Below are positions 31,774-40,674 of a stretch of DNA of 64,000 nucleotides, piece after piece. Every line of letters starts with the position of its first letter. Positions within the stretch are counted from its first letter, which is position 1. The notes under the pieces were generated by a model that was given only the letters and a program-made list of their open reading frames with translations, was not told where the DNA came from and made no database searches. A program made the translations under genes and the position numbers. Origin of the DNA: Paenisporosarcina sp. OV554 (GTDB lineage Bacteria > Bacillota > Bacilli > Bacillales_A > Planococcaceae); the NCBI RefSeq assembly GCF_003058165.1, contig NZ_QBUC01000012.1:1-64000 (forward strand), read 5' to 3'.

Positions 31774-32658
31774 TTGTTATTAGAGCAACTAATTAATGGA
31801 TTAACACTAGGAAGCATTTATGCAATCGTTGCCCTTGGGTTCACTCTTGTATTTGGTGTACTTGGTATTATTAACATGGCACACGGTGAGATTTTCATGA
31901 TCGGTGCGTTCATCGGAGTATTGGTTACCAGTGTTTTAGGATTACCATTGTGGATTGCGTTTATCGCAGCAATCGCAGTAACAGCGTTGTTAGGATATAT
32001 GCTCGAACGAATTGCGTTACGGCCTCTTCGAGGTAAGCAAGGTGTTTCGCATCTTGCACCATTAATAAGCACAATTGGAGTATCTATTTTACTAGAAAAT
32101 CTTTCCCACCATATATTTGGTGCAGGGAATCATCCTTTCCGAAATTCCTTTGCAGAAATCCAAATTCAGATTGGTTCTATAACTATTTACATTGTGCAGA
32201 TTTTGATATTTGTCATATCGATTGCGTTAATGTTGATCCTTTCATACTGGCTTTCAAAAACAAAAGCAGGAAAGGCCCTCCGTGCTACTGCGGAAAATTT
32301 AGAAACTGCCAGTCTCCTTGGTGTGAATACCAAAAGAACCATAACAACCACTGTTATTATTGCTTCTGCACTTGGTGGTATTGCTGGGATTTTAGTTGGG
32401 ATGGCGTTTAACTCTGTTAACCCGCAAATGGGTCTATCCATGGGACTTAAGGGATTAGCCATTATCATTTTAGGTGGTATGGGGAATGTCAAAGGTGCAA
32501 TGGCAGGAGGATTACTTCTTGGTGTAGCTGAAACCATGATTGTTGCTTATGGGGATTCAGGATATCGTGACGCTGTAGCCTTTATTACAATCATTTTCGT
32601 TCTTCTATTAAGACCACAGGGGCTCTTCGGTAAAAATACCTCTGAGGCAGGAAGGTGA
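31774..32658 (+). CDS. livH: Branched-chain-type ABC permease LivH
   Basis: This 294-residue permease has eight membrane helices. Family markers are NGLTLGSIYAIVALGFTLVFGVLGIINMAHGE at the start, the EAA-like loop KAGKALRATAENLETASLLGV, and ILGGMGNVKGAMAGGLLLG near the end. The start is a TTG at 31774 with AAAGGGTG upstream. It ends 4 bp before livM. It forms the channel with LivM. Confidence 0.92.
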   Translation: MLLEQLINGLTLGSIYAIVALGFTLVFGVLGIINMAHGEIFMIGAFIGVLVTSVLGLPLWIAFIAAIAVTALLGYMLERIALRPLRGKQGVSHLAPLISTIGVSILLENLSHHIFGAGNHPFRNSFAEIQIQIGSITIYIVQILIFVISIALMLILSYWLSKTKAGKALRATAENLETASLLGVNTKRTITTTVIIASALGGIAGILVGMAFNSVNPQMGLSMGLKGLAIIILGGMGNVKGAMAGGLLLGVAETMIVAYGDSGYRDAVAFITIIFVLLLRPQGLFGKNTSEAGR

Positions 32659-32662
32659 TGTT

Positions 32663-33643
32663 ATGTTAGGAGAATTACTAAATCCATATCATTTACAAAT
32701 TGCTTCCTTTATCATGATTAACATCATTTTAGGAATAAGCATCTACATAACTCTTTCTTCAGGTCAATTATCTTTAGGAAATGCAGGTTTTATGGGAATT
32801 GGAGCATACACTTCTGCCTTGTTAACGATTCACTTTGAATTACCCATTTTCATTGGTGTTATTCTTGGTGCATTAGTTGCTGGCATATTTGGAATTCTAA
32901 TTGGTATTCCAGCCCTCAGATTGTCTGGCGTATATTTAGCAATTGCGACTCTTGGCTTCGGTGAAGTCATCCGGGTAATCTTTGTTAACTGGGAATCAGT
33001 TACGCAAGGTGCCGTCGGTTTATCAGGTGTTCCACATCTAGGTAGAGAACTCTTTAAAACTGTAACAGCTATGGGGTTTGAGCCAGAGATGCTTGGCTTA
33101 AGGAATAATCAAGTTGTCTATTTAATGGTCCTTACCCTCCTAGTCGTGATAAATATTTTACTCATCTGGTTCTTCATTAGACAAAATAAATCCCGTGTTG
33201 GCCGAGCTTTCGCAGCGATTAAAATGGATGAAAAAGCAGCAGAATCTATGGGGATAAACATTACCTACTATAAAGTGTTGTCATTTACTCAAGGAGCTCT
33301 TTTAGCTGGCTTTGCAGGTGCATTATATGCACATGTTATGGCATATATCAGCCCAGCTGATTTTGCCTATCATCGTGCTATAGAAATATTGATTTTCTCA
33401 GTGTTCGGTGGTAGTGAAGTAATTTGGGGTGCCATTTTTGGAGCTACATTTATGACGATATTACCAGAGGCATTACGCGTGATTAGTGAATACCGTTATA
33501 TGATTTACGGTGTAATTCTTATCTTAATGATGGCATTCCGTCCACAAGGTATTATCGATGTGTCACTTCTGAAATGGATTAAAAACATGATTAAGTCTAG
33601 AAGGAGGACCGACCATGGTACTGGAACTAAAAAACATAACTAA
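32663..33643 (+). CDS. livM: Branched-chain-type ABC permease LivM
   Basis: This 326-residue permease has about nine helices. It shows LSLGNAGFMGIGAYTSALL, the loop GRAFAAIKMDEKAAESMGINITYYK and FSVFGGSEVIWGAIFGA, the LivM family pattern. A short C-terminal basic tail (KSRRRTDHGTGTKKHN) is encoded where the gene overlaps livG by 29 bp, so the last residues may be constrained by the downstream ribosome-binding site. Confidence 0.92.
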   Translation: MLGELLNPYHLQIASFIMINIILGISIYITLSSGQLSLGNAGFMGIGAYTSALLTIHFELPIFIGVILGALVAGIFGILIGIPALRLSGVYLAIATLGFGEVIRVIFVNWESVTQGAVGLSGVPHLGRELFKTVTAMGFEPEMLGLRNNQVVYLMVLTLLVVINILLIWFFIRQNKSRVGRAFAAIKMDEKAAESMGINITYYKVLSFTQGALLAGFAGALYAHVMAYISPADFAYHRAIEILIFSVFGGSEVIWGAIFGATFMTILPEALRVISEYRYMIYGVILILMMAFRPQGIIDVSLLKWIKNMIKSRRRTDHGTGTKKHN

Positions 33644-34388
33644 AAACTTTGGCGGAATCTCCGCTCTAACCGATGTATCTTTTAAAATTAATAAAGGTGA
33701 AATATTTGGTCTAATTGGACCTAATGGAGCCGGGAAAACTACCATGTTTAATGTTATTACGAACATGTTTCTTCCGACTTCTGGGGAAATCAGTTTTCAT
33801 GGAGAAAAGATATCCGGTATTAAACCACACAAAATTACTGATAAAGGGATTTGTCGTACCTTCCAAAATATCCGTCTCTTTTCACAAATGTCAGTTTTAG
33901 AAAATGTATTAGTAGGTGGACATTGCCGAAGTAACTCTGGAGTTTTGAGAAGTGTTTTTCGCACAAAATCCCAACGCAAGGAAGAAGCAAACACACATAA
34001 AGTAGCAACAGAGCTATTGGAATTAGTCGGCTTGTCTAACTATGAAGATGTAATTGCAGAAAATTTAGCTTACGGTCAACAAAGAAGACTTGAAATCGCA
34101 AGAGCTTTAGCCAGTAACCCAAGCCTGCTATTGCTAGATGAGCCTGCAGCTGGAATGAATGAAACCGAAACTGAAAACTTGTTCGAATTAATAAAAAAAG
34201 TTCAGCAACGAGGAGTAACCGTGTTATTAATTGAGCATGATATGCCCTTTGTAATGAAACTTTGTGACAGAATTGCCGTGTTGAATTTCGGTAAAAAACT
34301 TGCAGAAGGAACGCCTGAAGAAATTCAGAACAACCAAGAAGTTATTGAAGCATACCTCGGTTCAGAGGAGGACGATCAAATTGCTTAA
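33615..34388 (+). CDS. livG: Branched-chain-type ABC ATPase LivG
   Basis: This 257-residue ATPase has Walker A GPNGAGKTT, the Q-loop CRTFQNIRLF, the signature LAYGQQRRLEIARALA (Y replacing S, as usual in LivG), Walker B LLLLDEPAAGMNETE and the switch His in IEHDMPF. The longer helical insertion after the Q-loop distinguishes it from LivF. AGGAGG lies 8 nt before the ATG. Confidence 0.93.
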   Translation: MVLELKNITKNFGGISALTDVSFKINKGEIFGLIGPNGAGKTTMFNVITNMFLPTSGEISFHGEKISGIKPHKITDKGICRTFQNIRLFSQMSVLENVLVGGHCRSNSGVLRSVFRTKSQRKEEANTHKVATELLELVGLSNYEDVIAENLAYGQQRRLEIARALASNPSLLLLDEPAAGMNETETENLFELIKKVQQRGVTVLLIEHDMPFVMKLCDRIAVLNFGKKLAEGTPEEIQNNQEVIEAYLGSEEDDQIA

Positions 34389-35091
34389 AGTAAAGGGAAT
34401 TGAAACTTTTTACGGGAAAATCCAAGCACTCAAAGGTGTTAGTCTTGAAGTAGAACAAGGTCAGGTTGTAACCCTTCTTGGTGCAAATGGCGCTGGAAAA
34501 TCGACTACAATGAAAACCATTTCTGGTTTGCTAAAACCCAAACATGGAACCGTTGAATTTTTAGGGGAAAATATCACAGGACTTAGACCCGATCAACTTC
34601 TTAGAAAAGGGATTGCACTGGTCCCTGAAGGCCGAGCAATATTATCAACCATGACCGTTATGGAAAACCTAGAAATGGGTGCCTATCATCGAAGTGATAA
34701 AAATATTAAAAAAGACATTGAAGAAGTAATGGAACAGTTTCCTATTTTAAAAGAACGTAGTGAACAGCTTGGTGGAACCCTTTCAGGAGGGCAACAACAA
34801 ATGTTAGCCATCGCTCGAGCATTACTTTCAAAACCTAAACTATTATTACTGGATGAGCCTTCTATGGGCTTGGCTCCTTTAATCGTCGCTGATATCTTTA
34901 AGATGATAAGAGAAATTAAAGCGGCTGGAACGACAGTCCTTTTGGTAGAGCAAAACGCAAAACAAGCACTAAAAGTGGCCGACTACGGTTACGTAATGGA
35001 AACAGGAAAAGTAATTATTAATGGCGAGGCAAAGGATCTTTTAGAAGATGCAAGAATTGTTGAAGCTTATCTTGGTAAAAAATCTAGTTAA
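34381..35091 (+). CDS. livF: Branched-chain-type ABC ATPase LivF
   Basis: This 236-residue ATPase has Walker A GANGAGKST, signature LSGGQQQMLAIARALL, Walker B LLLLDEPSMGLAP and the LVEQNA switch region typical of LivF. The start is a TTG at 34381 that overlaps the livG stop and has GAGGAGG about 10 nt upstream. The apparent ATG at 34300 lies inside livG and is rejected. It completes the liv operon; a terminator follows and the anthranilate cluster ends convergently 49 bp away. Confidence 0.92.
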   Translation: MLKVKGIETFYGKIQALKGVSLEVEQGQVVTLLGANGAGKSTTMKTISGLLKPKHGTVEFLGENITGLRPDQLLRKGIALVPEGRAILSTMTVMENLEMGAYHRSDKNIKKDIEEVMEQFPILKERSEQLGGTLSGGQQQMLAIARALLSKPKLLLLDEPSMGLAPLIVADIFKMIREIKAAGTTVLLVEQNAKQALKVADYGYVMETGKVIINGEAKDLLEDARIVEAYLGKKSS

Positions 35092-35096
35092 AATTA

Positions 35097-35139
35097 AAAG
35101 AGAAAAATTCCGATTGCAGTCGGAGTTTTTCTCTTTTGT
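35097..35139 (+). terminator. Bidirectional terminator between liv and the catabolic cluster
   Basis: The stem AAAAGAGAAAAA.TCCG / CGGA.TTTTTCTCTTTT lies between the convergent livF gene and the last gene of the minus-strand catabolic operon. Confidence 0.85.
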
Positions 35140-35140
35140 T

Positions 35141-35932
35141 TTATTTAGAATACATCGATACACTGCCTAACCCATCAAATTCAGCAATTACTGAATCCCC
35201 TCGGTTAAATGCAATAGCTTCTGACATAGCTCCACTTAAAATAATATCACCTTTTTTTAGTCCTTTACCAAGGGCACCCAGCTCGTTTACTGCCCATGCT
35301 ATAGCTGTTGCAGGATTCCCTAGAACAGCTGCACTTGATCCAGTTTGTTCAACTTTACCATTTTTGGACATTACCATACCGATATTGCTCAAATCTATTG
35401 AATTCGGCGAAACCCAATTACTACCTACTAAGAATTTAGCAGAAGAACAATTATCAGCCACTACATCAACCAATGTGAATCGGAAATCCTTATAGCGACT
35501 ATCTATAATTTCGAGCGCAGGTGCCACATATTTCGTTGCATTAATGACATCTTCAGCTGAGATATTTATTCCTTGTAAGTCTTCAGCCATTAAAAAAGCA
35601 ATTTCTGGTTCGATTTTCGGATGAATGAGGTCAGAAAATGCAACAGCTTCCCATTCGAATGAAAGCATGTCACTATGCAAATACCCATATATTGCTTCAT
35701 TGACTCCCATCATTTCTTGCTTCGCTTTACTTGTTAAGCCCAGCTTTACTCCAATTAACTTAGAACCACTCTCTGCTCTTTTACGTGCAAGTAATCCATC
35801 TTGTAGTTCATAAGCTTCCTTAATAGTCAGTGTTGGATATTCGTCTGTCACTTTAATAACTTCTTTTACATCGCGTTCTGCGTTATATAAATAATCAATA
35901 ATACTTTTCTCTTTATCCTTTAGTAGAGTCAT
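35141..35932 (-). CDS. dmpH: 2-oxo-3-hexenedioate decarboxylase (DmpH/NbaG-like)
   Basis: This 263-residue member of the fumarylacetoacetase-related hydratase/decarboxylase family is assigned to the decarboxylase branch. It has KLIGVKLGLTSKAKQEMMGV, as in DmpH/XylI, and the metal-binding IHPKIEPEIAFLM and EIIDSRY segments. It would decarboxylate 4-oxalocrotonate (2-oxo-3-hexenedioate) to 2-oxopent-4-enoate in the meta-cleavage lower pathway. The related hydratase is encoded three genes upstream; the two enzymes form a complex in Pseudomonas. The gene order ALDH-hydratase-AcDH-aldolase-decarboxylase matches dmpC-E-F-G-H and supports this assignment over the reverse one. It is the last gene of the cluster. 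Confidence 0.82.
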   Translation of the reverse strand: MTLLKDKEKSIIDYLYNAERDVKEVIKVTDEYPTLTIKEAYELQDGLLARKRAESGSKLIGVKLGLTSKAKQEMMGVNEAIYGYLHSDMLSFEWEAVAFSDLIHPKIEPEIAFLMAEDLQGINISAEDVINATKYVAPALEIIDSRYKDFRFTLVDVVADNCSSAKFLVGSNWVSPNSIDLSNIGMVMSKNGKVEQTGSSAAVLGNPATAIAWAVNELGALGKGLKKGDIILSGAMSEAIAFNRGDSVIAEFDGLGSVSMYSK

Positions 35933-35935
35933 TTT

Positions 35936-36964
35936 TTATACCCTCACTTTATCTCTTTTTGCTATTTCAGCTGCAACGTCCAGAATCATATCTTCCTGTC
36001 CACCGACTGCCTTCATTTTCCCTAATTCAATTAATATATCGCGTGGATCGACCCCGAATCTCGCTCCAGCTCGTTCTGCGTGTAGTAAAAAACTAGAATA
36101 CACACCCGCATAGCCAAGAACTAAACTACCTTTCCGAATTTCTTGAGATCCTGGAATTAGAGGCCCAACAATATCTTCAGCTAAATCCATCATTTTATAT
36201 AAATCGATACCCAAATTTATATTCATACGATCCAGTGCCGCTATCAAGACCTCGGTTTGTGTATTACCTGCACCTGCGCCTAAACAACGAACACTGCCAT
36301 CAATTCGTGTAGCTCCCTCTTCAATTGCAACAAGTGTATTGGCAACTGCAACAGATAAATTGTTGTGCGCATGGAATCCTACTTCAATATCCAATGAATT
36401 TCGAAGTGCTTTAATTCTTTCACGCACTTCGTGTGGTAGTAAAGAACCTGCTGAGTCCGTTACATAAACAGCCTCTGCTCCATAACTTTCCATCAATTTA
36501 GCCTGCTCCACTAATTTCTCAACTGGAACAGAGTGAGCCATCATTAGAAATCCTAATGATTCCATACCAAGTTCCCGTGCTTTATTAATATGTTGAGCTG
36601 ATACATTAGCTTCAGTCGCGTGAGTTGCAATTCTGACTAAACGAGCACCTAAATCACTTGCTTGTTTCAACTCATTTATAGTGCCAATTCCCGGAATGAG
36701 TAAAACAGCTACTTTCGCGTTTTCACATTCATCTACAGCCGCTTCAATTAAAGTCATTTCATCAACTAATGATTTACCATACTGTAATGTAGAACCACCT
36801 AAACCATCGCCATGACTCACTTCAATATAGTGCATACCCGCGTCATCTAATGCACGTGTTACATTTCGTACTTGATCAACAGTAAATTGATGTGCAACGA
36901 CGTGACTGCCATCACGTAAACAAACTTCTGTTACTAGAATTGGTTTTCCAGAATTAATAGCCAT
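35936..36964 (-). CDS. dmpG: 4-hydroxy-2-oxovalerate aldolase
   Basis: This 342-residue metal-dependent class II aldolase of the HMGL-like/DmpG family has VTEVCLRDGSHVVAHQFT at the N-terminus (catalytic Arg and metal-binding Asp) and YIEVSHGDGLGGST. The VGFHAHNNLSVAVANT segment supplies metal-binding His residues, and the C-terminal communication domain (GVDPRDILIELGKMKAVGGQEDMI) contacts the dehydrogenase. It splits 4-hydroxy-2-oxovalerate into pyruvate and acetaldehyde and channels the aldehyde to its partner, encoded 24 bp upstream. It is separated from the decarboxylase gene by 3 bp. Confidence 0.95.
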   Translation of the reverse strand: MAINSGKPILVTEVCLRDGSHVVAHQFTVDQVRNVTRALDDAGMHYIEVSHGDGLGGSTLQYGKSLVDEMTLIEAAVDECENAKVAVLLIPGIGTINELKQASDLGARLVRIATHATEANVSAQHINKARELGMESLGFLMMAHSVPVEKLVEQAKLMESYGAEAVYVTDSAGSLLPHEVRERIKALRNSLDIEVGFHAHNNLSVAVANTLVAIEEGATRIDGSVRCLGAGAGNTQTEVLIAALDRMNINLGIDLYKMMDLAEDIVGPLIPGSQEIRKGSLVLGYAGVYSSFLLHAERAGARFGVDPRDILIELGKMKAVGGQEDMILDVAAEIAKRDKVRV

Positions 36965-36988
36965 GAGGTAATCTCCTTTCTAATCGAT

Positions 36989-37882
36989 TTATATGGTTGT
37001 TTCTATCATGTTTTTTGTTAACATCCTCCGAGCAAAATCTTCCCCGACTCGCATAGCTGCAGCTGTCATAATATCTAGATTCCCTGCGTATGGAGGGAAA
37101 TAATCGCCTGCACCTTCAACTTCAATAAGAACGGTTACGCAATTCCCTTCAAACATTGGTTCTTGTCTTAAACGATAGCCACCAACATATTCATTCACTT
37201 TTATAACCATTTCTTTGATTGACTTTCTAATAGCAGCTTCATCCATATTCTTCACTTCACAATAGACCGTATCACGCATTAAAATAGGTGGATCTGCAGG
37301 ATTTAATATGATTAGAGCTTTGCCCTTATCCGCACCCCCAACCTCTTCTATTCCGCGACGTGTTGTAATCGTAAATTCATCGATATTTGCTCTAGTACCT
37401 GGTCCAGCACTTAAACTAGAAATCGTAGCAATAATTTCCCCATATGTAACATCAGCCACTTGATTAATAGCATGAACAATCGGTATCGTTGCTTGTCCAC
37501 CACAAGTAATCATATTAACGTTCATGATATCTAAAGAAGTTGGTAATGAACTAACCGCGGGGCAAAAGAAATGCCCTATTGCTGCAGGCGTTAAATCGAT
37601 AGCTAATATACCTAACTCTTTTAAAATTTCGGCATTGTGGACATGGGCTTTTGCTGAAGTTGCATCAAACACAATGTCTACCATGCTAGGATTCTCAACT
37701 ATGGCTTGTATTCCATTAGAAAAGACTTTATAGCCCTTTTGTTTGGCTCTTTGAAGACCATCTGAATCTGATTCAATTCCTATCATTGCGATTAATTCAA
37801 TAACATCGCTATTTTCTAATTTGTACATTAAATCCGTTCCGATATTACCAGAGCCAATAATTGCAGCTTTTATTTTAGCCAT
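36989..37882 (-). CDS. dmpF: Acylating acetaldehyde dehydrogenase
   Basis: This 297-residue CoA-acylating enzyme converts acetaldehyde to acetyl-CoA with NAD. It has a Rossmann motif ([15 protein letters not shown]), the catalytic Cys in [12 protein letters not shown], and the C-terminal dimerisation and aldolase-contact region ([14 protein letters not shown]). It is the obligate partner of the aldolase. The ATG at 37882 is chosen because AAGGAG lies about 8 nt upstream; a TTG two codons earlier keeps the frame open. Confidence 0.95.
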   Translation of the reverse strand: MAKIKAAIIGSGNIGTDLMYKLENSDVIELIAMIGIESDSDGLQRAKQKGYKVFSNGIQAIVENPSMVDIVFDATSAKAHVHNAEILKELGILAIDLTPAAIGHFFCPAVSSLPTSLDIMNVNMITCGGQATIPIVHAINQVADVTYGEIIATISSLSAGPGTRANIDEFTITTRRGIEEVGGADKGKALIILNPADPPILMRDTVYCEVKNMDEAAIRKSIKEMVIKVNEYVGGYRLRQEPMFEGNCVTVLIEVEGAGDYFPPYAGNLDIMTAAAMRVGEDFARRMLTKNMIETTI

Positions 37883-37905
37883 GTTCAATCTCCTTTCTCA
37901 TTTTC

Positions 37906-38685
37906 CTATTCGAAATGAACTGTTACAGAGCCAAGTGCTCCGAACTTAGCTTCTATGGTGTCTCCTGCTGAAACTGAAATCGCAGCAGATAATGCACCTG
38001 GTAAAATTAATTCATCTTTTTTTAATGTAATTCCAAATTCAGCTAATTTATTTGCAAGCCATGCAATTGCATATGCTGGGTGACCTAGTGCTGCAGCTCC
38101 AGCACCTGTTGCTTGAAGCTCTCCATTTTTAAAGAGCACCATACTAATAGTTCGCAAATTCACTAAATCTATCGTTGTCGTCTTAGAGCCAACAACCACT
38201 TTTGCAGATGATCCATTATCAGCGACCGTGTCGACTAATTTAATCTTCCAATCTTTCACCCGGCTATCAATAATCTCAAGTGTCGGTACTACATACTTGG
38301 TAGCCATTAAAACATCAATATACGTTATATTCGGACCCACTAAATCTTCTTTTAGAACAAAGCCAATTTCAGCTTCTACTTTTGGAGATATCATTGAATC
38401 AACTTTAACTATAGCTCCATTTTCTATTTGCATATCATCAAAAAGATGACCATAATCTGGTTCATCCACATTCAACATTTTTTGCATCGCAACACTTGTC
38501 AAACCTATTTTCTTGCCCACAATTACTTTACCCTGAGCAATTTTAAGTTTTACTGTCTCTAATTGAATTTGATAAGCATCTTCAACCGTTAAAGAATTAT
38601 CCATTTCTGTTAAAGGAATAATTCCTTGGCGTGATTTCTCTGCTTCTAAGAGTTCTGTTGCATACTGGACATTCTTACCTTTCAA
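37906..38685 (-). CDS. dmpE: 2-oxopent-4-enoate hydratase (DmpE/NbaH-like)
   Basis: This 259-residue hydratase of the same fold as the 35141 gene has VGKKIGLTSVAMQKMLNVDEPDYGHLFDDM, the MhpD/DmpE pattern, with metal-binding ISPKVEAEIGFVL and EIIDSRV. It adds water to 2-oxopent-4-enoate to give 4-hydroxy-2-oxovalerate. The start is a TTG at 38685 with GGAGG exactly 8 nt upstream. It lies between the semialdehyde dehydrogenase and the acetaldehyde dehydrogenase, as in dmp clusters. Confidence 0.85.
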   Translation of the reverse strand: MKGKNVQYATELLEAEKSRQGIIPLTEMDNSLTVEDAYQIQLETVKLKIAQGKVIVGKKIGLTSVAMQKMLNVDEPDYGHLFDDMQIENGAIVKVDSMISPKVEAEIGFVLKEDLVGPNITYIDVLMATKYVVPTLEIIDSRVKDWKIKLVDTVADNGSSAKVVVGSKTTTIDLVNLRTISMVLFKNGELQATGAGAAALGHPAYAIAWLANKLAEFGITLKKDELILPGALSAAISVSAGDTIEAKFGALGSVTVHFE

Positions 38686-38743
38686 CTAAAAAACCTCCTA
38701 ATACAAAACAAAAGGTGTGCAAAAGCCACCTTTTGTTGTTATC

Positions 38744-40213
38744 TTATTTTTTTATCGTAATCGTTTTTGCTTCTGTATAAAAATCAAAACTATGTCTTCC
38801 ACCTTCGCGGCCAATACCACTCGCTTTTGCTCCTCCGAATGGTGTTCGTAAATCACGAACATACCAGCAGTTGACCCATAACAACCCTGCATGGATTTGT
38901 GATGTTACACGCTGACCTCTTCGCAAATCATTCGTCCATACGACTCCGGCCAACCCGTAGATAGAATCATTTGCAATTGCTATTGCATCCTCTTCAGTTT
39001 TAAATGGAATAATCACAGGAACAGGACCAAAAATTTCTTCTTGTGCTACACGCATCTTGTTATCTACATCATATAAAACTGTAGGTTCGTAGAAATTTCC
39101 ATCTGCGAGATTCGCTACAACCTTTCCTCCATATGCAAGCTTCGCCCCTTCTGCAAGGCCAATTTGAACATAGTTATCAACCGTTTCCAAATGCCCCCGA
39201 GACACAAGAGCACCCATATCTGTTGACTCATCAGTAGGATCTCCTACTTTAATTTTCTTTACAGCAGCCACAAATTTATCTAAGAACAAATCATAAATGC
39301 TTTCTTGGACAAGAATTCGTGAACCCGCTAAACAAATTTCACCTTGATTACGATAAATCGCTTCGATAGATCCTGCCACAGCTTCATCCAAATCAGCGTC
39401 TTCAAATATAATATTTGCTGATTTGCCTCCAAGCTCTAGTGAGACCGGTATCAAGTTCTCAGCAGCATTTCGCATGACGGTTTTTCCTGTATTGGACTCC
39501 CCTACAAATGATATTCTGCGAATTGAGGGATTCGTACACATCTCTGTCCCAACAGTACTTCCAGGTCCTGTTAAAATATTTAATACTCCAGGTGGTAATC
39601 CGGCTTCATTTGCAATCTCGCCTAACATAACTGCACTTAACGGAGTATAAGAAGCAGGTTTAACCACAACTGTATTTCCTGCAGCTAAAGCAGCTGAAGC
39701 TTTCCAGGTCAACTGCATAAATGGTAAATTCCAAGGAATAATTAAACTCGTGACACCCGCTGGCGCATATTGAACATATGACATATGTCTACTCATATCA
39801 TAGTGCTCATGTACCATATACTTCGCCATTTCAGCGAAAAAACGGAAGTTGGAAGCAGCGCGAGGAATATCAAATCCACGACTTTCTTTTATTGGCTTGC
39901 CTACATCTAATGTTTCAACATATGCAAGTTTATCAACGTTCTTCATAATTAAATCCGCCATTTTACACAATATGCTTGATCTTTCTTCAACAGGCATATT
40001 GCTCCAAACACCACTTGCAAATGTTCGCTGAGCAACATCAATTGCCCATTTGGCATCAGCCTTTCCACCATTTGCGACAGTGGCCAACTTTCTATTTGTT
40101 GCCGGATTAATCGTGTCGAAGGATTCTCCGGAAAGAGACTCTACATACCTTCCATCAATAAAAAGTTTGGCATCTTGGATAATGATATTTTCAGCTACCA
40201 CCTCATTAGTCAC
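38744..40213 (-). CDS. 2-aminomuconic 6-semialdehyde dehydrogenase
   Basis: This 489-residue NAD-dependent aldehyde dehydrogenase has the catalytic Glu in LELGGKSANIIF and the catalytic Cys in GEICLAGSRILV (the usual GQxC replaced by GEIC). IPWNLPFMQLTWKASAALAAGN and EEIFGPVPVIIPF are also conserved. The family includes both 2-hydroxymuconic and 2-aminomuconic semialdehyde dehydrogenases (DmpC, NbaE/AmnC). The 2-amino substrate is inferred from the ACMS decarboxylase and aminomuconate deaminase encoded immediately upstream. It lies 11 bp after the deaminase gene. Confidence 0.85.
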   Translation of the reverse strand: MTNEVVAENIIIQDAKLFIDGRYVESLSGESFDTINPATNRKLATVANGGKADAKWAIDVAQRTFASGVWSNMPVEERSSILCKMADLIMKNVDKLAYVETLDVGKPIKESRGFDIPRAASNFRFFAEMAKYMVHEHYDMSRHMSYVQYAPAGVTSLIIPWNLPFMQLTWKASAALAAGNTVVVKPASYTPLSAVMLGEIANEAGLPPGVLNILTGPGSTVGTEMCTNPSIRRISFVGESNTGKTVMRNAAENLIPVSLELGGKSANIIFEDADLDEAVAGSIEAIYRNQGEICLAGSRILVQESIYDLFLDKFVAAVKKIKVGDPTDESTDMGALVSRGHLETVDNYVQIGLAEGAKLAYGGKVVANLADGNFYEPTVLYDVDNKMRVAQEEIFGPVPVIIPFKTEEDAIAIANDSIYGLAGVVWTNDLRRGQRVTSQIHAGLLWVNCWYVRDLRTPFGGAKASGIGREGGRHSFDFYTEAKTITIKK

Positions 40214-40224
40214 GAGATTTCCTC

Positions 40225-40674
40225 CTAATCTTCTATCTCTATAATTATCTCTATTTCAATTGCTGTGTTATTTGGTAATTGAGCCATTCCTACTGCTGAA
40301 CGCCCGTGTTTTCCTTTGTCACCAAAAACCTTCCCAATTAAATCAGATGCACCATTCATGACTGCTGGATGTTCGGTAAAATCTTCAGTGCAATTGACCA
40401 TGCCTAGTATTTTTACGAACTGTTTTACCTTACTTAACTCGCCAATCTCATCTTTGACGACTCTTAGTAAGTTGAGCATCGATTGTTGAGCTGCTAAATA
40501 CCCTTCTTCCGTAGTTAAATCTCTACCTAGTTTTCCGTGGTATTCATCTACACCCTGTCCTGCTGTGAATAAAAGGTTTCCGGTTCTTACACAGCTGACA
40601 TAACTTCCCCAAGTGGGTCGTATCGGAGGAAGTGTTAAACCTAGTTCCATTAATTTTTCTTCAGGAGTGCTCAT
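40225..40674 (-). CDS. 2-aminomuconate deaminase, RidA family
   Basis: This 149-residue RidA/YjgF-fold protein contains SYVSCVRTGNLLFTAGQG, ILGMVNCTEDFTEHP and HGRSAVGMAQLPNNTAIEIEI, with the Arg of the family active site (GRSAVG). RidA proteins usually hydrolyse reactive enamines. AmnD/NbaF members of this family instead convert 2-aminomuconate to 2-oxo-3-hexenedioate and ammonia, which is the step needed here. It overlaps the decarboxylase gene by 4 bp and precedes the dehydrogenase, so its function rests on strong context. General RidA activity is the alternative. Confidence 0.83.
   Translation of the reverse strand: MSTPEEKLMELGLTLPPIRPTWGSYVSCVRTGNLLFTAGQGVDEYHGKLGRDLTTEEGYLAAQQSMLNLLRVVKDEIGELSKVKQFVKILGMVNCTEDFTEHPAVMNGASDLIGKVFGDKGKHGRSAVGMAQLPNNTAIEIEIIIEIED

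Noticed and set aside
34300-34380. N-terminal extension of LivF from an upstream ATG
   Set aside because: It lies inside livG, has no ribosome-binding site, and the TTG at 34381 has an ideal one.
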